Shown here in pieces: positions 8,801 to 17,210 of a stretch of DNA of 64,000 nucleotides. The translations under genes were made by a program, and so were the position numbers. The DNA is taken from positions 276,943 through 340,942 of the forward strand of contig NZ_KB850053.1 of the NCBI RefSeq assembly GCF_000369505.1, read 5' to 3'. The DNA is from Acinetobacter sp. NIPH 298 (lineage in GTDB: Bacteria > Pseudomonadota > Gammaproteobacteria > Pseudomonadales > Moraxellaceae). The notes beneath the pieces were generated by a model. The model saw nothing but the letters and a program-made list of their open reading frames with translations, had not been told where the DNA came from and ran no database searches. The first letter of the stretch is position 1; every line of letters starts with the position of its first letter.

Positions 8801-10219
8801 TTATTCTCCAACTTGGTTTGGGAAGGCATTACTTTGTTGCCATATACGCTGATTCAGTTGCATCAAGGCATCTTTGGCGGTGATTTGTTCGGTTGACAGT
8901 CCCATACGCGCACTTTGCAGTTCGGTACTGAGTTGCCATGCTTGCTTTAGCAATTGCACTTTACGTAAACGCACATCCTGTAACTGCATGGTGGCTTGTT
9001 GCACATCGGTGACTGAAAACTTGCCTAAACGAAAGCCCTGCAAAGTTTTTTGCTGAACTTGATCCGCCAGTGGAATTTGCTGATCGTCGAGCTGCTTAAA
9101 TTGCGCTTGTAGGCCTTTCAATTCAGCCAGACGAATATCAATATCCATCTGATTCTGCTGACGATAAGTACGTTGTTGCTGCTGAATTAGCGTTTGTTTG
9201 GCTTGTGCAATTTGAACCCCATATTTTTGGGAGTTAAAAATATTGAGTGGAATTTCAACGCCTAAACGAATTTGGTTTTCACTATATTGATCAGCTGAAC
9301 GGGTGCGATTGACACCAAAAGTCATGATCGGCTGTGGACGTGAATTGGCTTTGAGTTGATCAATTTGCGCTTGTTGACGCTGCGTTTCTAACTGCAAACC
9401 TCGCTCAAATAAATTCTCATTTTGCTGAGTCACTGCCTCGATCTGCGTTGCTTTGGTCCATAATTCAGCCGTGTTTGCAGAAATTGAAAATTGATTTACG
9501 CTTTCTCCTGCAAGGCTCGCCAATTGCTTTTGTGCCAGTTGCAGTTGTAAATCCGCTTGTTGAAAGAGCCGCTGATTTTCCAAATGTGCGATACGAACCC
9601 GCTCCACATCCACTTGGGCAATGCTGCCTGCCTGATAACGTCTTTGAGAGGCATCCAAGTTTTGCTGGCTGACTTGTAATTGCTCAGCAATCACTGATTT
9701 TTCGAGTTGTAATAAAGCCACTTGTGCCCAAACATATTGCACGATCAATTCGAGTTCAGCGTCGTAGCGTTGCTGTTCCAAGTCAACTTGATTGGCGGAA
9801 AGCTTAGCCACTTTTTGCGCCGCTTTACGCTGACCAAAGAGATCTAAAGGCTGTGAAATACCAATGGACAACTCTCTGTCTTGATCATTTTGGAAACCCG
9901 TTTGCTCAATCGAAATGCTCGGATTTGCCCACAAAGCACTTTGTTTTAGCTGCACACTCGCCATCTGTTGCTGTGTTTGCCAGCTTGACTGATTATTTTG
10001 ATACGCCCGAACCTGCTGCAAAATTTGTTCAAAATTAGAATTTTGCTGCACAGCACTTGAACTTGCTGATGCCTGATTGACATCGAGTACAGATTTCGCT
10101 GAGATGGATTGCCCAAAAAGGACAGTCGAGAGCGCAATCCCCAATATCGACCACTTGAATGGTGATGAATGGACAGAATTTTTTAGCGTATGGGTACGCT
10201 GATTTAAACTTAAAGACAT
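8801..10219 (-). CDS. czcC: Heavy-metal RND efflux outer-membrane channel (CzcC)
   Basis: A 472-aa TolC-like outer-membrane factor. It has an N-terminal signal (FKWSILGIALSTVLFGQSISA) and two Gln-rich coiled-coil repeats typical of the OEP family (ALWANPSISIEQTGFQ, LQLAQKQLASLAGESV). It completes the tripartite CzcCBA exporter that moves Cd2+, Zn2+ and Co2+ out of the cell. It is the first of the three structural genes and lies 44 nt after czcI, with a hairpin between them. High Gln content is normal for these Acinetobacter homologues. Confidence 0.93.
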   Translation of the reverse strand: MSLSLNQRTHTLKNSVHSSPFKWSILGIALSTVLFGQSISAKSVLDVNQASASSSAVQQNSNFEQILQQVRAYQNNQSSWQTQQQMASVQLKQSALWANPSISIEQTGFQNDQDRELSIGISQPLDLFGQRKAAQKVAKLSANQVDLEQQRYDAELELIVQYVWAQVALLQLEKSVIAEQLQVSQQNLDASQRRYQAGSIAQVDVERVRIAHLENQRLFQQADLQLQLAQKQLASLAGESVNQFSISANTAELWTKATQIEAVTQQNENLFERGLQLETQRQQAQIDQLKANSRPQPIMTFGVNRTRSADQYSENQIRLGVEIPLNIFNSQKYGVQIAQAKQTLIQQQQRTYRQQNQMDIDIRLAELKGLQAQFKQLDDQQIPLADQVQQKTLQGFRLGKFSVTDVQQATMQLQDVRLRKVQLLKQAWQLSTELQSARMGLSTEQITAKDALMQLNQRIWQQSNAFPNQVGE

Positions 10220-10223
10220 GTTA

Positions 10224-10254
10224 AGCCCCGCAAATAATAAGGTTGCGGTGGGCT
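10224..10254 (-). promoter_or_regulatory. Hairpin between czcI and czcC
   Basis: In minus-strand RNA, AGCCCACCGCAA pairs with TTGCGGGGCT just before the czcC start codon and covers its GGGG ribosome-binding region. It could tune the czcI/czcC expression ratio or stabilise the processed mRNA. This role is inferred from position alone. Confidence 0.4.
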
Positions 10255-10263
10255 ATTTTTCGG

Positions 10264-10674
10264 CTACCCCACCAATAGCGGGGTCAGAACAGGTGGCGGA
10301 TTGAGACTGGATAGATACGGAGACTGATACGAATTCGACCAGTGATATTTTTGTTTTAATTTTTGCGTCCGCAACATCGGCTGATCAAGCTGTTGCTGTA
10401 CTTCAGGCGTAACCACATGAAAGCAAGACGGCAAATGATCGTGATGATCTTGCAAACTCACAGGCATAGGCAAATCAGTTGTATCTAATTTGGAAGTTTG
10501 AACCAGAGTCGTTGCTGCTTCAATAGTATCGGGAACATGATGCCCAAAATGACTTGATAACGTTGATTGCTGGTTGGTATTTTCATGGGCGCAATAAGCT
10601 GCTGCCACATTCCAAAGACTTTGGAATATGAACAAACTTAGCAAGACGGTCACGAAAATACTGGAACGACGCAA
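10264..10674 (-). CDS. czcI: CzcI-like cation-efflux accessory protein, copy 1
   Basis: A 136-aa exported protein at the head of the czcCBA operon. It has a hydrophobic signal (IFVTVLLSLFIFQSLWNVAAA), a Cys/His cluster (AYCAHE, SHFGHH, LQDHHDHLPSCFHVV) that likely senses or buffers metal in the periplasm, and a conserved tail ending PPVLTPLLVG. It is closely related to the copy at 11334-11741. I choose TTG 10674 because it aligns with the GTG start of the paralog and sits 27 nt from the expected transcription start. A TTG at 10692 is possible but less likely. In Ralstonia, CzcI is thought to regulate the czc pump. Confidence 0.8.
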   Translation of the reverse strand: MRRSSIFVTVLLSLFIFQSLWNVAAAYCAHENTNQQSTLSSHFGHHVPDTIEAATTLVQTSKLDTTDLPMPVSLQDHHDHLPSCFHVVTPEVQQQLDQPMLRTQKLKQKYHWSNSYQSPYLSSLNPPPVLTPLLVG

Positions 10675-10707
10675 ATTTTTCTCTTTAGTCAAAAATTGCT
10701 CAGATGG

Positions 10708-10743
10708 ACTATAGCAACTAAACTCGATGTAATAAAATTACAT
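10708..10743 (-). promoter_or_regulatory. czcI-czcCBA promoter with palindromic operator
   Basis: ATGTAAT-AAA-ATTACAT (10727-10743), a perfect 7-bp inverted repeat, is followed on the minus strand after 13 nt by the -10 hexamer TATAGT (10713-10708). The same palindrome, spacing and -10 occur before the second czcI (11770-11805). The palindrome covers the -35 position, as expected for a metal-responsive activator or repressor site. The regulator is not in the window. Confidence 0.65.
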
Positions 10744-10811
10744 CTGCGAATTCAGCCATAAAATCTTTTGTGTATGCAGAATGTGCGAATCATTAGATTT
10801 TTGCTGAAAGG

Positions 10812-10845
10812 TAGGAAACTGCTCAGTAGAGCAAGCAGTTTCCTA
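10812..10845 (-). terminator. Stem-loop after the small secreted-protein gene
   Basis: An 11-bp perfect stem (TAGGAAACTGC / GCAGTTTCCTA) with a 12-nt loop begins 14 nt past the 10860 stop on the minus strand. Only a short T-run follows, so termination strength is uncertain. Confidence 0.5.
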
Positions 10846-10859
10846 AAATATAAATCTGA

Positions 10860-11036
10860 TTATTTACACTTCTGCTTGATGTCGCAGTGGTGAATATGCT
10901 TTTCTAAATGCCCTTTCGCTTCTTGCTGAGACTGTAGGTTTTTTTCTAGAAAAATCAAACCTCCATCAGCATTCGCCAAACTTACCGAAAGAAATAAAAC
11001 CATGAAACATAACGTTGTATTTAATTTAATAGACAT
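10860..11036 (-). CDS. Small exported His/Cys-tailed protein (unknown)
   Basis: A 58-aa protein whose start at ATG 11036 is supported by CAGGTGAG 4 nt upstream. It has a signal peptide (LCFMVLFLSVSLANA) and a short mature part ending in HIHHCDIKQKCK, where three His and two Cys could bind a metal ion. It sits between the two czcI copies on the same strand, so a role in periplasmic metal handling is plausible. I recognise no family and the assignment rests on context and composition only. Confidence 0.6.
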   Translation of the reverse strand: MSIKLNTTLCFMVLFLSVSLANADGGLIFLEKNLQSQQEAKGHLEKHIHHCDIKQKCK

Positions 11037-11333
11037 AACACTCACCTGATTTATATATTGCAATTCATTTGATGGATAAATTCACACCCAAATAAAATGA
11101 ATAAAAATTATTCGCTTAGGGTCTATTCATAATCAGCAGGTCTTGATCTCAAGACTTTTACTCAATCATGATTTACAAAACTTTGACGCAAATGTACCGA
11201 TCAACATGACATCAGAATGAATATTCGAATGTGATATTGAGACCTCTATAAGTAAGGTGCTTTACATTTTTAAATGCATCATCAAGCATGGAAGAACCCT
11301 TTGAAATAGATCTATTTCTGGTGGGCTTTTTGG

Positions 11334-11741
11334 CTACCCCACCAAAAGCGGGGTGAGTACAGGAGGTGGGTTTAATCCAGACAAATAAGGAGACTGGTAA
11401 TCATTGGACCAGTGATATTTTTGTTCTAATTCATGTATACGTAAAATTGGTTCATTGAGCTGTTGCAGCGTCGAGATAACAACGACATGAAAACATGTTG
11501 GCAAATGATCATGATGATCTTGCAGGTTTAGCGGTTTTGATAAATCAGTATTATCTTCAACCACAGCGAAAGAACTTACCTGATCTTTTGAGTTTTCTAC
11601 AAGATGATGACCGAAATGAGTAACGGCTATCGTTGCTTTGCTTGTAATTTCATGACTGCAATAAGCTGCTGCCACATTCCAAATACTTTGGAATATGAAC
11701 AAACTTAGCAAGAGTGTCATAAATACAGCGCAACGTCGCAC
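11334..11741 (-). CDS. CzcI-like cation-efflux accessory protein, copy 2
   Basis: A 135-aa paralog of the czcI at 10264-10674. The signal region (LLLSLFIFQSIWNVAAAYC), the metal-ligand cluster (LQDHHDHLPTCFHVV) and the end (YHWSNDYQSPYLSGLNPPPVLTPLLVG minus a few changes) are shared, while the middle differs. It starts at GTG 11741. It is separated from the czc operon by the small gene at 10860. Its promoter has the same palindrome as copy 1, so both should respond to the same signal. The duplication is old, judging from the divergence of the central part. Confidence 0.8.
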   Translation of the reverse strand: MRRCAVFMTLLLSLFIFQSIWNVAAAYCSHEITSKATIAVTHFGHHLVENSKDQVSSFAVVEDNTDLSKPLNLQDHHDHLPTCFHVVVISTLQQLNEPILRIHELEQKYHWSNDYQSPYLSGLNPPPVLTPLLVG

Positions 11742-11769
11742 GTTTCACCAACTGGTCAAAATTTGCCTT

Positions 11770-11805
11770 ACTATAACAAGCAATGTGCATGTAATAAAAT
11801 TACAT
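11770..11805 (-). promoter_or_regulatory. Promoter of second czcI with the same palindromic operator
   Basis: ATGTAAT-AAA-ATTACAT at 11789-11805, then 13 nt, then TATAGT (11775-11770) on the minus strand. The arrangement is identical to that before the first czcI, whereas the 13-nt spacers differ in sequence. Conservation of palindrome, spacing and -10 in otherwise different DNA supports a functional operator. Confidence 0.65.
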
Positions 11806-11888
11806 TAAACAAAAAGTAAATACTTTAAAATTTTTCGATGCTTAATATATCCATATTCTCATAAATATATATACTCCCTTAGGCTCCA

Positions 11889-12344
11889 ATGCACATCAAT
11901 CCTGATCATTATTTAGAAACAGATTCTGGTAGAGTCTTCACTGCTGAACGAAATCAGATCGCATGGGCAAAATGCTTTGATGACTTTGAAAATGAAGTAA
12001 TCAACAATTCAAGCGTACGAATGGTTTATGTCCTGATTGGTTGCCAAGCTGCTGGTAAAAGCACTTGGGCCGACAAAAAAATAAAGGAAGAGCCTTATAA
12101 TATTGTTTTTGATGCTATTTTAGTTAAGAAGGTTGAACGAGCACCAATTCTCGATATTGCAGCCCAAAAAAATCTTCAATGTATAGCTGTTTTATTCAAA
12201 ACAGATTTAGCGATTTGTTTAGAAAGAAATGCGCAAAGAACTATAGATAAAATGGTGGATGAGCAAGCCCTAAAAAATGTTTTCGCTGCGATAGAAGCAC
12301 CGTCTTTAGACGAAGGGTTTACAAACATCATTGTTAGCGAATAG
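11889..12344 (+). CDS. P-loop ATP-binding protein, kinase-like
   Basis: A 151-aa protein with a Walker A motif GCQAAGKST (about residues 51-59) preceded by a hydrophobic strand (RMVYVLIG). Its short size and the later arginine-rich ERNAQR segment resemble the lid of the polynucleotide-kinase/zeta-toxin-like group of small kinases. AGG lies 5 nt before ATG 11889. No partner gene identifies its substrate. It is the only plus-strand gene between czc and metY and sits next to the ettA relic, so it may be part of inserted DNA. Substrate unknown. Confidence 0.75.
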   Translation: MHINPDHYLETDSGRVFTAERNQIAWAKCFDDFENEVINNSSVRMVYVLIGCQAAGKSTWADKKIKEEPYNIVFDAILVKKVERAPILDIAAQKNLQCIAVLFKTDLAICLERNAQRTIDKMVDEQALKNVFAAIEAPSLDEGFTNIIVSE

Positions 12345-12351
12345 CCACAAA

Positions 12352-12436
12352 ACCAACCTTCAGGCTGATTTCGTGACTAGGACTTAACCCATAATCTTTT
12401 TCATAATCGGAATGTTTGGCACCTGTGCCATCAACT
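12352..12436. repeat. Decayed copy of the ettA 3' end and its terminator
   Basis: This stretch matches 13688-13773 imperfectly but over its full length. The terminator core AACCAACCTTCAGGCTGATTT (read as two short blocks) corresponds to AACCAGCC-CTTA-GGCTGGTTT. Then TTAACCCATAATCTTTTT corresponds to TTAACCCGTAATCTTTTT, and further on the codons for GAK-S-Y-KK of the EttA tail are recognisable with a one-base shift. It is non-functional. It and the intact copy bracket the acyltransferase gene, marking the ends of an inserted segment. Confidence 0.6.
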
Positions 12437-12449
12437 ACATCTTGCTTTG

Positions 12450-13553
12450 TCAATTTATCCAACGACGTCTAATTTTTAAATTTAATGGGGTTGAATAATA
12501 TTTCTCGATCGCCCAACTTAAAATAAAGACAATAGTAAAGTAAATAGGTAACAACATCACCTTTTCTAAAGGCAAAGTCTCTTTAGGGAAATAAATAACT
12601 TTAAAAAGCCCTAAAACAATTAAATGAAATAAGTACATCTCATAACTGCGTTGACCAATCCATACCAGAATTTTGGAAGGTATGAATTGAACTTTAGTGT
12701 CTGGATTTTGCGTAAAATTGAAAATTAAAATTGCGGATAACACTGCAAATAAACTCATCCCCCAAGTGCTGACTTCTTTAATGGGCGCATAAAAATACAA
12801 AACAGTCATCAATACAGACGTAGTTGCAATGACCAAGTTTGAAGAGCGTAATTTTCCTTGAAGTCTGTGAGCGATTAGTGCGGTTAAACAACCGATCGCG
12901 ATACCATCAAAGCTAGAAAAATAATGATAGAGATATGCCCCACTTTCTTCGCCTAAATGGAGTGAACGGAAATAGGGTGCATAGCAAATTATTGCAATTA
13001 AAAATAAAATAAATCCTTTGCCTCTCCCGAATAAAACACACAGTAGAGGAAAAGCAACATAGAAGACCTCTTCAACGGAAAGAGACCACAACACACCCAA
13101 TGCATAATTGACCCAACCATACTCAATAATCAGGATATTCATCCAAAAGGTAAAAGCAGAGAGAACCGTTAACCCATAAGATACCTCAATATTATTGGGC
13201 GCTTGGTTCATAAAGGGTTGAAGTCCTAAATGTCCAAGCAATGAGACAGTCAGCACCAATAAAACTAAACAAGGAACAATTCGAGCGATACGGCGTATGT
13301 AAAAATCCTTGAGATGAATTTGATCAAGCGTTTTATTCCTATATAGAGTCTGCCTTGTGATTAAAAATCCAGAAATCACAAAAAACATCGTTACACCATA
13401 ATTTCCATTTCTAGCAATGAATGTACTCAGACTTTCGCCAAAAACTTGTATACCCAAAAATGTATCGTGTAATTTATAAGGAATATTAAAATGATGAATT
13501 AAAACAAGAAGTATTGAAACTCCACGGAGGATATCAATTTTATAATTTCGCAT
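12450..13553 (-). CDS. Acyltransferase 3 family membrane protein
   Basis: A 367-aa integral membrane protein of the OafA/YrhL acyltransferase-3 family, with about ten membrane segments. The conserved start is present (NYKIDILRGVSILLVLIHHFN, with R9G and H19 as family residues), then GNYGVTMFFVISGFLITR and WSLSVEEVFYVAFPLL. Such enzymes O-acetylate surface sugars such as LPS or capsule. It stands alone on the minus strand after ettA, AT-richer than its neighbours and bracketed by an ettA 3'-end duplication, which points to acquisition by transfer. Acceptor substrate unknown. Confidence 0.85.
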   Translation of the reverse strand: MRNYKIDILRGVSILLVLIHHFNIPYKLHDTFLGIQVFGESLSTFIARNGNYGVTMFFVISGFLITRQTLYRNKTLDQIHLKDFYIRRIARIVPCLVLLVLTVSLLGHLGLQPFMNQAPNNIEVSYGLTVLSAFTFWMNILIIEYGWVNYALGVLWSLSVEEVFYVAFPLLCVLFGRGKGFILFLIAIICYAPYFRSLHLGEESGAYLYHYFSSFDGIAIGCLTALIAHRLQGKLRSSNLVIATTSVLMTVLYFYAPIKEVSTWGMSLFAVLSAILIFNFTQNPDTKVQFIPSKILVWIGQRSYEMYLFHLIVLGLFKVIYFPKETLPLEKVMLLPIYFTIVFILSWAIEKYYSTPLNLKIRRRWIN

Positions 13554-13683
13554 ATATCAAATTTTCTTATAAAGAATGGGCAGTAGAATAGGTGATTAAT
13601 ATTTTTTTTTCAAATAGGCATATAGGTTGCTAACCCACCTAACATAGATAACTTTAATAACGGTGTAATCTAAACCTCGGATT

Positions 13684-13715
13684 AAAAAAAACCAGCCCTT
13701 AGGCTGGTTTTTTTT
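13684..13715. terminator. Rho-independent terminator of ettA
   Basis: ACCAGCC-CTTA-GGCTGGT stem-loop flanked by an A-run and a T-run, so it works in both directions. It lies directly after the ettA stop codon on the minus strand. Confidence 0.85.
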
Positions 13716-13724
13716 AATCAGGTA

Positions 13725-15386
13725 TTAACCCGTAATCTTTTTATATTTTGAACGCTTTGCACCTGCTTCATCACCTAAACGTGACTGGCGATATGCTTCA
13801 TATTCTGCATAGTTACCTGTGTAGAATTCTGGCTGTTCGTTTTCAAAAGACAAGATATGCGTTGCAATACGGTCTAAGAACCAACGGTCATGCGATACCA
13901 CCATCACAGTACCTGGGAATACAAGAATTGCATCCTCAAGCGCACGTAAAGTTTCGATATCCAAGTCGTTTGATGGCTCATCCAGTAAGATTACGTTTGC
14001 ACCTAACTGTAAGATTTTTGCCAGTTGTAAACGATTACGCTCACCACCTGATAGCTCACCAACACGTTTTTGCTGATCTTGACCTTTGAAGTTAAAACGG
14101 CCGATATAAGCACGCGACGCGATTTCATAATCACCGATTTTCAAGATATCTAAACCGCCAGAAACTTCTTCCCAAACAGTTTTATTGTTATCTAAAGTAT
14201 CGCGAATCTGACCAACATACGCCACTTTAACAGACTCACCCAACGTTACCGTACCAGTATCAGGTTGCTGTTCACCTGTCATCATACGGAATAATGTGGT
14301 TTTACCCGCACCGTTAGGACCAACAATACCCACAATCGCAGTTGGCGGTATGGTAAATGTTAAGTCTTTATAAAGCAGACGACCATCAAATGATTTGCTG
14401 ATGCCTTCAACTTCTACAACTTTATTCCCTAGGCGTGGGCCAGGTGGAATATAGATTTCAGAAGTCTCATTACGTTGTTGGAATTCTTTAGAGTTCAACT
14501 CTTCAAAACGTTCCATACGCGCTTTGTTTTTCTTTTGCTGACCTTTGGCATTTGAACGAACCCATTCAAGTTCTTTTTTCAATGCCTTAGCAAAAGATTC
14601 TTCTTGTTTATTCTCTTGCTCTAAACGAGCATTTTTCTGCTCAAGCCAAGAGGTGTAGTTACCTTGATATGGAATACCCATGCCACGGTCAAGCTCAAGA
14701 ATCCACTCAGCCACGTTATCCAAGAAATAACGGTCATGCGTAATCGCCACAATCGTGCCTGGGAAATCTTTTAAGAAACGTTCTAACCAAGATACTGATT
14801 CAGCATCCAAATGGTTCGTCGGTTCATCTAGAAGCAACATGTCAGGCTTAGACAACAATAAACGGCAAAGTGCCACACGACGACGCTCACCACCTGAAAG
14901 TAGAGATACATCTGCATCCCAAGCTGGTAGGTTCAATGCACCTGCCGCAATTTCAAGTTGGTTATTGAGGTTGTGTGCATCCCAAGCATGGATGATTGAT
15001 TCTAATTTTTCTTGCTCTTTTGCAAGTGCATCAAAATCTGCATCAGGGTCAGCATATTCAGCAAAAACTTGATCAAGACGTTCTAACGCATCTAGTGCTT
15101 CACGTACGCCATCTTCAACATTTCCACGAACATCTTTACTTGGATCTAATGGTGGCTCTTGTTCTAAATAACCGATTTTGATTCCCGGTTGTGCACGCGC
15201 TTCACCTGAGAAATCTTTATCTACGCCAGCCATAATACGGAGTAGGGTAGATTTACCTGCACCGTTCAAACCAAGCACACCAATTTTTGCGCCTGGGAAA
15301 AATGATAAAGAGATGTCTTTTAGGATTTCGCGCTTAGGCGGAACCATCTTCGACACTCGATTCATCGTATAAATATATTGGGCCAC
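13725..15386 (-). CDS. ettA: Energy-dependent translational throttle protein EttA
   Basis: A 553-aa ABC-F ATPase that binds the ribosomal E site and gates the first peptide bond according to the ADP/ATP ratio. Two ATP-binding cassettes are visible: Walker A GLNGAGKST and signature LSGGERRR in the first, GPNGAGKTT and LSGGERNR in the second, each with LLLDEPTNHLD or ILLDEPSNDLD, and a charged linker between them (ELEWVRSNAKGQQKKNKARM). I place the start at GTG 15386, 6 nt after AGGAG, which gives the family's typical N-terminus (VAQYIYTMNRVSK). Confidence 0.96.
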   Translation of the reverse strand: MAQYIYTMNRVSKMVPPKREILKDISLSFFPGAKIGVLGLNGAGKSTLLRIMAGVDKDFSGEARAQPGIKIGYLEQEPPLDPSKDVRGNVEDGVREALDALERLDQVFAEYADPDADFDALAKEQEKLESIIHAWDAHNLNNQLEIAAGALNLPAWDADVSLLSGGERRRVALCRLLLSKPDMLLLDEPTNHLDAESVSWLERFLKDFPGTIVAITHDRYFLDNVAEWILELDRGMGIPYQGNYTSWLEQKNARLEQENKQEESFAKALKKELEWVRSNAKGQQKKNKARMERFEELNSKEFQQRNETSEIYIPPGPRLGNKVVEVEGISKSFDGRLLYKDLTFTIPPTAIVGIVGPNGAGKTTLFRMMTGEQQPDTGTVTLGESVKVAYVGQIRDTLDNNKTVWEEVSGGLDILKIGDYEIASRAYIGRFNFKGQDQQKRVGELSGGERNRLQLAKILQLGANVILLDEPSNDLDIETLRALEDAILVFPGTVMVVSHDRWFLDRIATHILSFENEQPEFYTGNYAEYEAYRQSRLGDEAGAKRSKYKKITG

Positions 15387-15684
15387 GCAGGACTCCTCAA
15401 TTGAAAAACCAATAAATCGCAAAAAGCGAAAAATAATCGCACGTATTATACGCTGAAAACCGGATTAACATGAAGTTAAGATGATATTTGTTTGCCTCAA
15501 TCAAAGGATTTTCTTTTTCAAGACGTTACACGATTCACGATACAGTCATGCTGAAAAAAATAGGAAGAGAGCAAGATTCTGTTTATATGAATAAAAACGC
15601 AATAAATCGCATAAATTATGCACCATTTTGGACGGTTTTTAAGCTAAACTCGGTCACTATTTAACTCACGTAGATGATGTAATC

Positions 15685-16962
15685 ATGACTTATAAAGATG
15701 AAACTTTGGCGATTCATGCGGGCTATTCACCAGAGGCAACGACTAAAGCAGTGGCTGTCCCTATTTACCAAACGACTTCTTATGCCTTTGACAATACGCA
15801 ACATGGTGCAGATTTATTTGATTTAAAAGTTCAGGGAAATATCTATACCCGTATCATGAACCCAACCACGGCTGTGCTGGAACAACGTATTGCAGCGCTT
15901 GAGGGTGGGATTGGCGCATTAGCTTTAGCATCTGGGATGGCAGCCATTGCTTATTCGATTCAAACCATTGCTGAAGCAGGTGACAATATTGCTTCGGTTT
16001 CAACACTCTATGGTGGAACGTATAATCTATTTGCACATACCCTGCCCAAACAAGGCATCGAAGTTCGCTTCTTTGATTATCAAAACCCTGAAAGCTTACG
16101 CAACTTGATTGATGATAAAACTAAATTGGTTTTTGTTGAGTCGATCGGCAACCCACTGGGCAATATTATAGATCTAGAAGCAATCTCAAAAATTGCCCAT
16201 GAATATGGTGTCCCAGTTATTGTTGATAATACCGTTGCAACCCCTGCCCTATTAAAGCCGTTTGAATTTGGTGCGGATATTGTCATTCACTCATTGACTA
16301 AATACATCGGCGGTCATGGCAATAGTATTGGTGGCATTATTGTCGATAGTGGCAAATTTCCTTGGGGCAAATATCCAGAGCGTTTTAAAGCACTGAATAC
16401 GCCAGACCCAAGTTATCACGGCGTAAATTACGTTGAAGTGCTCGGTGAAGCAGCTTATATCGCTCGTGCTCGTGTTGTTCCATTACGAAATACAGGTGCA
16501 GCCATTAGCCCGCTCAGCGTCTTCCTCATTTTACAAGGTTTAGAAACGTTAAATCTTCGTATGGAGCGCCACACTGAAAACGCCATTCAAGTTGCAAAAT
16601 ATTTAAAACAACACCCAAAAGTCAAATGGGTCAATTATGCTGGTTTAACTGACCATCCACAGCATCATTTGGCACAAAAATATGTGAAAGGTAAACCTTC
16701 TGCTATCCTTTCCTTTGGGGTACAGGATGGCTTAGATGGCGGAACTCGCTTTATTGATGCATTACAGTTATTTACTCGTCTGGTCAACATTGGCGATGCA
16801 AAAAGCTTGGCATGTCATCCTGCAACGACGACCCATCGTCAACTCAACGCAGAAGAACTTAAATCTGCTGGTGTGAGTGAAGACCTAGTCCGCTTGTCTA
16901 TTGGGATTGAGCATATCGACGATCTGATTGCAGACCTCGAACAAGCCCTCGCTCAGGTTTAA
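15685..16962 (+). CDS. metY: O-acetylhomoserine (thiol)-lyase / sulfhydrylase
   Basis: A 425-aa PLP-dependent Cys/Met-metabolism enzyme that converts O-acetyl- or O-succinylhomoserine and sulfide to homocysteine in methionine synthesis. The PLP lysine is K206 in HSLTKYIGGHG. The conserved YTRIMNPTTAVLEQRIAALEGG and LVFVESIGNPLGN segments and the substrate-binding SLACHPATTTH near the end match the OAH sulfhydrylase branch, which is longer (about 425 aa) than cystathionine synthases. It is divergent from ettA across a 298-nt gap that holds only promoters as far as I can see. Confidence 0.93.
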   Translation: MTYKDETLAIHAGYSPEATTKAVAVPIYQTTSYAFDNTQHGADLFDLKVQGNIYTRIMNPTTAVLEQRIAALEGGIGALALASGMAAIAYSIQTIAEAGDNIASVSTLYGGTYNLFAHTLPKQGIEVRFFDYQNPESLRNLIDDKTKLVFVESIGNPLGNIIDLEAISKIAHEYGVPVIVDNTVATPALLKPFEFGADIVIHSLTKYIGGHGNSIGGIIVDSGKFPWGKYPERFKALNTPDPSYHGVNYVEVLGEAAYIARARVVPLRNTGAAISPLSVFLILQGLETLNLRMERHTENAIQVAKYLKQHPKVKWVNYAGLTDHPQHHLAQKYVKGKPSAILSFGVQDGLDGGTRFIDALQLFTRLVNIGDAKSLACHPATTTHRQLNAEELKSAGVSEDLVRLSIGIEHIDDLIADLEQALAQV

Positions 16963-16977
16963 ACCGAATAAAAGACA

Positions 16978-17004
16978 ACAGTCTCACTTTAGAGGCTGTT
17001 TTTT
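16978..17004 (+). terminator. Terminator of metY
   Basis: ACAGTCTC / GAGGCTGT stem (one G-T pair) with a 6-nt loop, followed by a run of T, 16 nt after the metY stop. Confidence 0.75.
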
Positions 17005-17210
17005 ATGCTTTTGAAGAAAAATATTATTGCATTTTCAACTATTACAATCATTTGTTTTAGAGCTTTTACTCTAAAAATATTATTATATTTCAAACATTTA
17101 CACTAGACAAACAAAAAAAATCGGTTAATATTAGTACAAAATAAAGTGCAGTGTTTAATCGCAACACAAGGACATTGTAAACAACAGCTTGATTAATGTA
17201 GGAAACTTAC

